From positions 1 through 7,444 of the forward strand of contig JAUWIQ010000087.1 of the NCBI GenBank assembly GCA_030605285.1: a stretch of DNA of 7,444 bases, read 5' to 3'. Positions 1-6,635 of this stretch are shown here, in pieces (position 1 is the first letter of the stretch; each line of letters opens with the position of its first letter). The notes beneath the pieces are model-generated. The model made no database searches, was not told the origin of the DNA, and worked only from the letters and a program-made list of their open reading frames with translations. The DNA comes from Planctomycetota bacterium. Lineage in GTDB: Bacteria; Planctomycetota; Planctomycetia; Pirellulales; UBA7805. Both the position numbers and the translations under genes were made by a program.

Positions 1-183
1 CTGGCTGTTGGTTTTGAGGCTCGTAAATTGTGCGCTGACGGCACGCTTGTTCTTTTGAAAATCACGCTCTATTTCACTGACCGATGCATTCCAGCAGTAT
101 AAAATTACCGCGGCTCCAAAGAGGACTAAAATCCAGAAATGGTGCCCCCGGATCTTCATTAGAATGGGTTTTATTTTTTCCAT
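1..183 (-). CDS. Partial single-pass inner-membrane protein, probable pilus assembly platform component (PilO position)
   Basis: This is the first 61 codons of a gene that runs off the left edge, read by translating the complement from the ATG at 183-181. The protein begins MEKIKPILMKIRGHH, a basic cytoplasmic tail. A hydrophobic segment at about residues 16-31 (FWILVLFGAAVILYCW) follows, then a polar, charged stretch (EIERDFQKNKRAVSAQF) that could start a periplasmic coiled coil. The N-in, single-TM, coiled-coil layout is that of PilN, PilO and GspM-type proteins. The gene lies 88 bases downstream of the PilM-PilN fusion on the same strand, so the PilO slot of the inner-membrane alignment complex is the natural guess; I see no diagnostic PilO residues. 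No clear Shine-Dalgarno precedes the ATG, and Met9 is a possible alternative start. The reading frame is sound; the function is inferred from topology and position only. Confidence 0.62.
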   Translation of the reverse strand, partial: MEKIKPILMKIRGHHFWILVLFGAAVILYCWNASVSEIERDFQKNKRAVSAQFTSLKTNSQ

Positions 184-271
184 TGTGGTTCACTAGTCGA
201 GATTAATAGGGCTAAAACGACCCCTAGCAATCGATTCTAAATGGACAGAGTTCTCAGGACTGCCAACATCA

Positions 272-2461
272 CTAGGGTCGATCTATTATTTTAGGTTGCC
301 ATGCAAATTGGACAACAAATCGGTACTGTGTAAGTTCATGAGCCTTATTTTTCTCGGCCTTGTCTTGTTCGAAAGGCGATTCTACTTTTCTTTCATCGAG
401 CATCTTAAACACGAGCGGATGGGTAATACCCAGCTCGCCGAGAGAGACCTCAATTGCTTCTCCTTCGGCATTCGGTATCGTGACTTTGCGTTCCTGAAGA
501 TTGTGCAAAAAGGTGCGCTGGACAAACTGTTTGCCGTTACCATGGTTCCGAGACTTGTGGAAGTGATAACCCTGCAGTTCCACGACACAACCAGTTCCTC
601 GAGGTAATCCAGCGACTGCGCGAGTAACTTTTGGCGCTGGCAGGGCCTTCTCCGCAGGCAGTTCGTCTTCGCTAGCATGTTTGTCACCGAACAACGCACG
701 ACTGGCGTCCTCGCGTGCGGGGCCAGTCTTTTTCAGAACTGCGAGTTGCAACGGCGCGCTGTTGTCTTTGAATTTAAACTGGTTCTCTTTGTTAAACCAG
801 CGTCCCAGATCGGAAACCTTTCGCACGCGCATATCGGTGATCCAAAGCTCCATGCGATCGGTTGAGTCGAATGAGAGTTTGGTATCAGCAGCTTCTGGTA
901 GAGCGTTTGCCGTTGGCTCCGTGTCGATTGCTGCCTCCAGACCCGGGTCTGGAGCGGCGGTTGTTTTGGATTCTGAAACGGGCTTCTTTTTTTCCGAATC
1001 GACATAACGGTTGCGTTCATCGGGCAAACATTGGTAGATGGCTTGACAGAGATTGAGATAATTTGTTTTCCGATCAAACATTGCAAGGCGGTTTTCACCG
1101 GAAAGTTTTATTGATTCAAAGGCTTTATGCTCCTGGTCGTGACGCGTCTGCAATTGGTCTGCATTGTTTACGATCGCTTGCGCATGCTGTTTGGCAGCAG
1201 CCCAGGCGGAATCGTCATTGATTCGCACTTTGCTCCAGCTTGCCCAGAGAATGAGGAAATTGATCAGGCAACCGATTGCCAAAAGCAGGGTTGCCGCGAT
1301 GGCCCAAGGTTTCTTGCGGTTGATGGTTCGATCCAACACGAGTTTTTGGGGCACCAGATTGGTGCCGATATATGCTTTTGAAATGCCCTGCAGCGCAAGT
1401 CCGTAGGAAACACCAAACGTGAGGATGTTATCTTTGAAGGCAGGCGACTGGGTCACAGTGGAGCTAGTAAGCGATCTCATCTCAGTCACCTTATCAACCT
1501 CATAGCCGAGATTCTGCGCGAGATAACGCTTCAGGCCAGGCAATTTCATCGAATTTCCGAGTGCTAACACCCGGCTGATCTTGGCCGTTTTATCAAGGCT
1601 CTGGAAATATCCGATCGATCGTTGAATTTCCGTGTGCAAGTCTTTAAAGATAGGTCGCATCGCCTTGTAGAGGACCTTTGGGTCTTCCGCACGAGTTGCG
1701 TTGCGTTTCAGGTGTTCGGCTTTGGCATAGGTTAATTGAAGTTCCTTGACGAGAGCCTTGGTGAAGTGGCTCCCGCCAAGAGGAATATTCCGTTGCCAGA
1801 CGCGATATCCGTTGGTAATTACCAAGTCAGTCGACTCGGTGCCTATCGAGATAACCACAAACGACTCAGGCGGTTCATCAGGATCCCCCTCGGCTTCCCA
1901 GATCGATTGATCGATTTGATCGAAAACAATGTAGTTGTAAATTGCTAGTGGAGTTAATTGAACAATGTCAATATCGATGCCGGCGTCCCGATACGGTTCA
2001 ATCTCCTGATAGACCTGATCCCGCTTCATCGCGAAAAGACCGACTTCAGCTTCTAGTGCAAAACCTTCCTCTTCGCCACCGACAAACATCCGCTGGTAAT
2101 CCCAGATCACTTCATCCAGGTCAAACGGGATCTGTTGATTGGCTTCATAACGAACGATGTCGGGGATTTTTGAAATCTCGACCGGTGGCAACTTGATAAA
2201 GCGAGCTAGTCCACTTTGCCCCGAAACCGAAACCGAAATTTTTGTTCCTCGAGTATCGTTGCGAGACAAAAATAACTGTAGCGCCTCGCGGACTAAAGCA
2301 ACAGGATCCGCTTCCGGTTGGGTGAGAATTTTTGGGTATTCGATATAGTCAAATGCGTCGGCAACCGCTTTTGTGGGATCCTCACCGTAGGGCGTACAGC
2401 GAATCGCCTTAAGAGCGCACTGCCCAATATCGATACCCCAAGCCGAGGCCGTTTTTGCCAT
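272..2461 (-). CDS. pilM: Type IV pilus assembly protein PilM fused to a PilN-like membrane domain
   Basis: A 729-residue protein, about twice the usual PilM length of roughly 350. Residues 1-360 look like the actin/FtsA-fold PilM ATPase: the phosphate-1 motif WGIDIG at 8-13, phosphate-2 region SIGTESTDLVI at 205-215, the PilM-typical IPLGGSHFTKAL at 226-237, and LALGNSMKLPGL at 299-310. The sequence then becomes PilN-like: NLVP at 368-371 matches the cytoplasmic PilN motif (INLLP) that normally binds PilM, a basic stretch leads into one TM helix at about 386-409, a probable coiled coil follows at 410-460, and a YLNLCQAIYQCLPDERNRY segment at 468-486 resembles the PilN LLxxLxxxLPxxVYL region. 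Low-complexity Pro/Ala/Glu/Lys linkers occupy about 488-530 and 578-614, with beta-rich segments between and after them, ending near FVVQFAWQP (715-723). Known role of the family: PilM-PilN-PilO couples the cytoplasmic motor to the periplasmic side of the pilus machine. An in-frame TTG at 2467 would add two residues; the ATG is preferred because GAGGG sits 7 bases before it. A related type II secretion role (GspL-like) cannot be excluded. Confidence 0.88.
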   Translation of the reverse strand: MAKTASAWGIDIGQCALKAIRCTPYGEDPTKAVADAFDYIEYPKILTQPEADPVALVREALQLFLSRNDTRGTKISVSVSGQSGLARFIKLPPVEISKIPDIVRYEANQQIPFDLDEVIWDYQRMFVGGEEEGFALEAEVGLFAMKRDQVYQEIEPYRDAGIDIDIVQLTPLAIYNYIVFDQIDQSIWEAEGDPDEPPESFVVISIGTESTDLVITNGYRVWQRNIPLGGSHFTKALVKELQLTYAKAEHLKRNATRAEDPKVLYKAMRPIFKDLHTEIQRSIGYFQSLDKTAKISRVLALGNSMKLPGLKRYLAQNLGYEVDKVTEMRSLTSSTVTQSPAFKDNILTFGVSYGLALQGISKAYIGTNLVPQKLVLDRTINRKKPWAIAATLLLAIGCLINFLILWASWSKVRINDDSAWAAAKQHAQAIVNNADQLQTRHDQEHKAFESIKLSGENRLAMFDRKTNYLNLCQAIYQCLPDERNRYVDSEKKKPVSESKTTAAPDPGLEAAIDTEPTANALPEAADTKLSFDSTDRMELWITDMRVRKVSDLGRWFNKENQFKFKDNSAPLQLAVLKKTGPAREDASRALFGDKHASEDELPAEKALPAPKVTRAVAGLPRGTGCVVELQGYHFHKSRNHGNGKQFVQRTFLHNLQERKVTIPNAEGEAIEVSLGELGITHPLVFKMLDERKVESPFEQDKAEKNKAHELTQYRFVVQFAWQPKIIDRP

Positions 2462-2468
2462 TCGCAAA

Positions 2469-2473
2469 CCCTC
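2469..2473 (-). promoter_or_regulatory. Ribosome binding site of the PilM-PilN gene
   Basis: On the minus strand GAGGG occurs 7 bases before the ATG at 2461-2459. It is the clearest Shine-Dalgarno sequence in the window. It supports the ATG over the in-frame TTG at 2467-2465, which would have only 1 base of spacing from the same motif. Confidence 0.6.
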
Positions 2474-2580
2474 TTTCTATCCGTTCCAGCAGATCGATGA
2501 CGACCGCCACCGCCACGGTTAAGGAGCGGCAGTGCGGGCCGGTTTTGCAGGGCCAAGGCCTTTGCATCGATACCCTTATC

Positions 2581-2610
2581 AGTCTAGTGGGGGCAACAAA
2601 CCGATGTCAA
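2581..2610 (-). promoter_or_regulatory. Candidate sigma-70-type promoter for the pilus genes
   Basis: On the minus strand a perfect TTGACA lies at 2610-2605 and TAGACT (4 of 6 matches to TATAAT) at 2586-2581, separated by 18 bases. Transcription would begin near 2574 and give a leader of roughly 110 bases before the PilM-PilN ATG. It sits in the 288-base gap after the acyl-CoA dehydrogenase, where a new transcription unit would be expected to start, since function changes from fatty-acid oxidation to pilus assembly. A small 5-bp hairpin (ACCCC/GGGGT, 2617-2632) lies just upstream. The rest of the gap (2633-2749) shows no convincing gene and no terminator with a T tract in the minus direction. 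Confidence 0.4.
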
Positions 2611-2749
2611 ACAAGGACCCCTCTTGTGGGGTATTTTACCGGACACGCACGAACTCCCGACGAGTCAACACCCGCGGAGTTTTATCCCAGTCCGCCCTAA
2701 TTTTGCCCCTGCTGCTGCCGCGCGACGCAGTCAGCCTCTGGGAGGAAGT

Positions 2750-4696
2750 TTAGGAACCGTTTTGGTTTTCGTAGGTCATGAGTATCTCACCGGTATCGAT
2801 GCCGGCGATTGACTCAAATCCACCTTCGGCGACTACAGCACCAAGTTTTGTGACGGCGCGGAAATAAGAATCTGCTTGCGGTTTGCCAAGAACACGATCG
2901 GTCAATTCGGTACAAATCACGTCCGCCGCTGCTCGTTGCACTTCGTCCTCCTGCCGTGCTGCGTAAAGACTCGTGCACAAAATGGTCAGCAGGTCCTGAA
3001 CGTTGGCTGAGAGGGCAGCCATCCGACATTGCCGATCCGCCAGCGCCAACTGATACTTGCTCATGGTCTTGCTGATTTTTAACGGCATCTTTTGTAGTGC
3101 GTGACTGGCGAATTCTGCATGTTGTTTAAGCAACACCGGCATCCTGGGGAAGTTGTCTCCGCTGCGGATGCGCAATGCTTGCGAAACCAGCCAATAGGTA
3201 TAAGGTGGCAGTGTGGACCGAAGTGCCCAGGCATGGGCAGGATTGAGGGGGTTCGGTTTTTTTATGCCGGCTGCCTGTAAGGCTTTTCCAAGCGGCTCAA
3301 AATATTGTTTCCCGTGCTGCTTGACCAAGGACTTGAAGAAGGCCATCCCCAGCATTTCGCCCTCCCCCTCATAAATGCAAGGGGCGAGAAATTCATGGAT
3401 ATTATCTCCGAGGAGATGGCCCTGCAGAAAACTGCGCCCCCCATGGGTTTTCATCAAAAGTTCAATGGCCGCCTCTTTTTGTAATTCACTGCCTAAAATT
3501 TTGGCGACGATGCATTCCATTTCGCCACGGTAGCCCTGGTCAATCAAACCGCTACACCAGGCGACCATTGCATCGCAGGCCACGATCATGCCCGCTAGGC
3601 GGCCGAGTCGCCGCTGAACTAATTCTCGTTTATAGATCCGCTGGCCATAGGTCTCCCTAAATTTTGCCCAGGGAATCATGCTTGCCATCATCAGTCGCAT
3701 CGCCCCGGCCGCATTGGCACAGAGGGCTACGCGTCCGAGATTCAGCCCATGGTAGGCGATCGTCAGGCCGTCCCCTTTCGGTGGCTGCAGCAGATTCCTC
3801 GCAGGGACTTTGAAATCTCGAAAGATAATTCCCTGGTTGTGGGCGTGGCGGAGCGCATAAAGGCCGTAATTGCGAAGCTGGAAGGATGCATTTTCCTCGG
3901 GCGGCAAATCGACAATCAAAACAGCCGGTTTGTCCTCAATAAGGCAGACCACGCCGATGGTTCGGCCAGGCAGGACATTGGTGATAAAGAGTTTTTCGCC
4001 ATTGACTAGGTATTCGTCGCCGTGCAGTTCGGCGCGGGTCCGCAAAGCCGTCAGATCAGAGCCAGCCCAGGGTTCTGTGAGTGCAAAGGCAGATAATTTT
4101 TTTCCGCTGGCCAAATCCGGGAGGTAGCGGTCTTTTTGTTCCGCTGTGTTGAACGTGCGGACCGGATTTACCGCACCAATACAGCCGTGGACGCTGGCCA
4201 AACCGGCGATTGTTGGATCCTGGATCGCCATCCGGCTCAGAAAGGGTGCAAATGCGGCAAATGGCGCCCCGCTCCCCCCATACTGCTTGTCGACCAGCAA
4301 ACCCCAGTAGCCGACCTCCGCAAGATTTTGCAGTACGGACTCGCTAATTTTGTTGTTGGGGTCTAGGAGGGTTTTCGCCCGTCGATGGGTCGCGACAATC
4401 TCCAGCGAAAGGTCCATCACATTCTGCACGTCGGACGGTATCGCGGCCTCCTGGCTGACAAATAGGTCGCAAGGTAGCTTGCGATCCCAGACGGCTCGAT
4501 GGGCGGGGCTGTTCACGGTCTGGTACTGTGGAGAAAAAAGTGCTTCTACCTGATCGTCGGCATGGTCAATGGCCCCAGTCCGCTTCGCTTCCTCCGCACT
4601 TTTCCCACCAAGTTCCAGGGCGGTCTCCGCAAATGATTTTGTCATTTCTTTCGGATCGGACTCAGTAGGGTTGGATTGGGAAGATCGTTTGGTCAT
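2750..4696 (-). CDS. Acyl-CoA dehydrogenase, large VLCAD-like type with C-terminal extension
   Basis: A flavoenzyme of 648 residues from the chosen ATG. It would oxidise acyl-CoA to trans-2-enoyl-CoA, the first beta-oxidation step, passing electrons to ETF. Numbered from that start: an N-terminal all-helical domain around 90-200 (with LVDKQYGGSGAP), the FAD/substrate-binding signature FALTEPWAGSDL at 204-215, FITN at 237-240 at the end of the middle-domain strand, the C-terminal helical domain beginning near 315 (NLGRVALCANAAGAM), and IYEGEGEML at 441-449, where Glu443 aligns with the usual catalytic base. About 180 further residues follow, giving the length of the VLCAD/ACAD9 group rather than the roughly 380-residue short forms. 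Upstream is the acyl-CoA synthetase, consistent with one pathway. The start is uncertain: an in-frame ATG at 4786, 13 bases after the synthetase stop, would add 30 residues (MNLRSVFLTL...). I chose 4696 because the added segment has no recognisable feature and contains a perfect TATAAT; neither start has a good Shine-Dalgarno. Chain-length preference is inferred from family resemblance. Confidence 0.93.
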   Translation of the reverse strand: MTKRSSQSNPTESDPKEMTKSFAETALELGGKSAEEAKRTGAIDHADDQVEALFSPQYQTVNSPAHRAVWDRKLPCDLFVSQEAAIPSDVQNVMDLSLEIVATHRRAKTLLDPNNKISESVLQNLAEVGYWGLLVDKQYGGSGAPFAAFAPFLSRMAIQDPTIAGLASVHGCIGAVNPVRTFNTAEQKDRYLPDLASGKKLSAFALTEPWAGSDLTALRTRAELHGDEYLVNGEKLFITNVLPGRTIGVVCLIEDKPAVLIVDLPPEENASFQLRNYGLYALRHAHNQGIIFRDFKVPARNLLQPPKGDGLTIAYHGLNLGRVALCANAAGAMRLMMASMIPWAKFRETYGQRIYKRELVQRRLGRLAGMIVACDAMVAWCSGLIDQGYRGEMECIVAKILGSELQKEAAIELLMKTHGGRSFLQGHLLGDNIHEFLAPCIYEGEGEMLGMAFFKSLVKQHGKQYFEPLGKALQAAGIKKPNPLNPAHAWALRSTLPPYTYWLVSQALRIRSGDNFPRMPVLLKQHAEFASHALQKMPLKISKTMSKYQLALADRQCRMAALSANVQDLLTILCTSLYAARQEDEVQRAAADVICTELTDRVLGKPQADSYFRAVTKLGAVVAEGGFESIAGIDTGEILMTYENQNGS

Positions 4697-4732
4697 GAAA
4701 GCGGTTTCTGGTGGGTGGATCGAATCCTGAAA

Positions 4733-4738
4733 ATTATA
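4733..4738 (-). promoter_or_regulatory. Possible -10 element before the acyl-CoA dehydrogenase
   Basis: The minus strand carries a perfect TATAAT here. Transcription starting about 7 bases later would leave a leader of about 30 bases before the ATG at 4696. No matching -35 hexamer is visible at 16-19 bases spacing and no TG extension precedes it, so this may be chance. If real, it would give the dehydrogenase its own start within the beta-oxidation block and would favour the shorter protein. Confidence 0.22.
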
Positions 4739-4799
4739 AACCGTCCCTCGAGGTGCGAGCGTGAGAAAAACAGACCTTAGATTCATTCTCTATCATCAT

Positions 4800-6491
4800 T
4801 TATTCAGCATACATGGCGTCGATTATTTTATCGAAATTTTTCAGGATAACGCTTCGCCGTAGCTTAAGCGTAGGTGTCAATTCCCCCTTTTCCAGGCTGA
4901 AGTCACGATCGAGGAGTCGGAATTTTCGAATTTGTTCGTAGGGTGCGAGTTCCGCTAGGCACTGAGCTAATGTTTTTTGATACATTTCCAGCACCTCGGG
5001 ATGCGAGAGTGCCTCCCGGGGGGAGCCAACCGAAATCCCACGGCGAAAAATTTCACCCCGCAGCACCTCCGGATCAGGCACGATCAACGCCGCCAAACAG
5101 CTCTGATCGTCACCCAACACAAACCCCCGAAGAATAAGCGGAGCGGTCATCATTTTTAATTCGAGGTTGGCCGGGGAGACATTTTTTCCCGTTGAAAGCA
5201 CAATGATTTCTTTCTTGCGGCCCGTAATCGTCAGATAGCCATCGTCGCTGAGCGTACCTAAATCCCCGGTATGCAGCCAGCCTTCGCGAATAATCTCATC
5301 CGTAGCGACCTGATTCTTGTAATAGCCTTTCATCACGTGGGGACCGCGGGTAAGGATTTCACCTTCGTCGCTGATGCGGATTTCGATATCGCGGAGTGGT
5401 CGACCGACCGTGCCGGGTCGGTTGGCATTTAATGTGGAGATCGAGATTACCGGCGATGTTTCCGTCAGCCCGTATCCGGGCAAGAGGACGATCTGCTGTT
5501 GCTGAAAAAATTCCTCAATATAAGCAGGTAAAGCCGCGCCACCGCTGCCGCAGACACGGATTTCCCCTCCCAATATTTCTTTCAAGCCGCCAGTCCTTTT
5601 GTGGGCACCCTGCTCAGAGAGGATGCGATACAGTTTGTCATAAAAATACGGTACCGCATTGAGTAGCGTGGGTTTCCATTCTTGACAGTTGTCCAGAATC
5701 TTATCACGACTTTCCGCGATTGCGAGTTGACAGCCGCTGGCAATCCAGCAGTAAATGTCGCAGGTGCGGGCAAAGATATGACTCCAGGGGAGCAGGCTCA
5801 GTCGCAGATCCTCGGGCTCTTGTTGATTGGCGGCAAGAATACTGAGTGTATTTGTGACCAGGTTGCGGTGGGTGAGCATGACGCCTTTTGGTTCACCCGT
5901 GGTTCCCGAGGTATAGAGAATGGTTGCTACCTCCTCCCCGCTCATCTGTTGTCGGCGGGTTCCCACTTTGGCCATCTCGGGGGAACTCAGAGAGGAGACG
6001 AGCTCGCGGTGGAGGTAAACGTTTTCATTGGGGGAAGAATGAGGAAGGGAGTCGAAAAATACCCAGCCTCCCTGTTGGGGAAAATCAACCATCAAGGGCA
6101 GCAGATCTTCATACTGATCGGAAGAATCTAGAATGACTAGCTGCGCGCCACTATCAACTATCTGGAAAGCGATCTGGGCTGCCGACAAGGTGGCATGAAC
6201 CGGAACATATACCGCTCTACAGAGTTGAATTGCCAAATCAAAAAGGAGCCACTCGTAACGATTTTTTGAAACCTGGACCACAGGGTCCCCGGGTTGGACA
6301 CCCAGTTGGGCCAGCACGGCTGCCGTCCGCAGCACCTCCTCGCCGAGCGTTTTCCAACGGACAGTGACGCGGTTTTCTCCGTGGTAAAAACTTACCGCTT
6401 TGTCCCCACCACTGATCCCGACCCTCCAAAAAAAAAGGTCGATCATAGTCTTGATGTTGGTGTGATCTGGCGTACTCGGTGAGGAATCCAT
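4800..6491 (-). CDS. Long-chain fatty-acid--CoA ligase (acyl-CoA synthetase, AMP-binding family)
   Basis: A complete 563-residue adenylate-forming enzyme. It would activate a free fatty acid with ATP to acyl-AMP and then to acyl-CoA, feeding the dehydrogenase encoded next. The adenylation motifs are all present in order: ILYTSGTTGEPKGVMLTH (191-208, the ATP-binding P-loop), LLPWSHIFAR (233-242), YGLTETSP (340-347), GWLHTGDLG (404-412, with ribose-binding Asp410), and the fatty-acyl-CoA synthetase hinge GYLTITGRKKEIIVLSTGKN (418-437). TPTLKLRR (539-546) carries the likely catalytic Lys543. The hinge and the overall pattern match long-chain synthetases of the FadD15/FAA type better than acetyl-CoA synthetases or peptide synthetase domains; the chain is slightly shorter than the roughly 600 typical of that group. 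No signal peptide or TM helix is evident. The start at MDSSPSTPDH has only a weak AGGG 9 bases upstream, inside a small hairpin (6500-6510). The next possible start, Met16, would remove no known motif. Exact chain-length specificity cannot be read from the sequence. Confidence 0.94.
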   Translation of the reverse strand: MDSSPSTPDHTNIKTMIDLFFWRVGISGGDKAVSFYHGENRVTVRWKTLGEEVLRTAAVLAQLGVQPGDPVVQVSKNRYEWLLFDLAIQLCRAVYVPVHATLSAAQIAFQIVDSGAQLVILDSSDQYEDLLPLMVDFPQQGGWVFFDSLPHSSPNENVYLHRELVSSLSSPEMAKVGTRRQQMSGEEVATILYTSGTTGEPKGVMLTHRNLVTNTLSILAANQQEPEDLRLSLLPWSHIFARTCDIYCWIASGCQLAIAESRDKILDNCQEWKPTLLNAVPYFYDKLYRILSEQGAHKRTGGLKEILGGEIRVCGSGGAALPAYIEEFFQQQQIVLLPGYGLTETSPVISISTLNANRPGTVGRPLRDIEIRISDEGEILTRGPHVMKGYYKNQVATDEIIREGWLHTGDLGTLSDDGYLTITGRKKEIIVLSTGKNVSPANLELKMMTAPLILRGFVLGDDQSCLAALIVPDPEVLRGEIFRRGISVGSPREALSHPEVLEMYQKTLAQCLAELAPYEQIRKFRLLDRDFSLEKGELTPTLKLRRSVILKNFDKIIDAMYAE

Positions 6492-6498
6492 GAGGTAG

Positions 6499-6635
6499 AG
6501 CCCTACGGGCGCGTCTTGATAGGGGTCGAGTTAGCGAATCCGGATTGAATTGACACGGAGCGGATTTGGCGACATCCGCAAAACAGGGAAGGAGGGTTTC
6601 GCCTCCCAAAAGGCTCCGCGATGAAGCCCTACGGG
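6499..6635. repeat. 11-base direct repeat bracketing the thiolase-ligase gap
   Basis: The plus-strand sequence AGCCCTACGGG occurs at 6499-6509 and again at 6625-6635, one copy at each end of the 137-base gap. On the transcribed strand it reads CCCGTAGGGCT. In the first transcribed copy the TAG is the thiolase stop codon. The second lies just before the ligase start and forms the small hairpin GCCC-GTA-GGGC. It may be a duplicated scar, a repeated structure or coincidence. Confidence 0.4.
6560..6606 (-). other. Two small hairpins in the thiolase-ligase intergenic region
   Basis: A 5-bp stem GGAGG/CCTCC with a 6-base loop lies at 6591-6606 and is followed on the transcribed strand by TTCCCTGTTTT. 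A perfect 6-bp stem GCGGAT/ATCCGC with an 8-base loop lies at 6560-6579. Neither has the long GC stem with an immediate T run expected of a strong intrinsic terminator. They may mark an attenuating or mRNA-stabilising spacer between the two genes, or be chance. Confidence 0.3.

Noticed and set aside
196..238. Possible promoter TTGCTA-16-TATTAA before the partial membrane-protein gene
   Set aside because: Both hexamers match only 4 of 6 positions in an A/T-rich spacer, and co-transcription with the upstream pilus gene explains the layout without it.
681..1007. 108-codon plus-strand frame opposite the PilN-like region
   Set aside because: It is antisense to a well-supported gene, overlaps other equally long plus-strand frames, and has no recognisable domain or RBS.
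2462..2467. TTG start that would add two residues to PilM-PilN
   Set aside because: The GAGGG motif is correctly spaced (7 bases) for the ATG at 2461 and only 1 base from the TTG; the protein also begins naturally as MAKTASAWGIDIG.
2293..2556. 87-codon minus-strand frame overlapping the start of the PilM-PilN gene
   Set aside because: Most of it is an out-of-frame reading of the PilM N-terminus; the Gly/Arg-rich translation and lack of a clear RBS argue against a leader peptide.
2652..2681. AACTCC/GGAGTT inverted repeat as a terminator for the acyl-CoA dehydrogenase gene
   Set aside because: The loop is 18 bases and the only T run (TTTT) follows on the plus strand, where no gene ends; the minus direction has no T tract.
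5682..6131. 149-codon open frame on the plus strand
   Set aside because: It lies fully opposite the acyl-CoA synthetase, whose motifs are intact through this stretch, and its translation shows no family resemblance. It is an antisense shadow.
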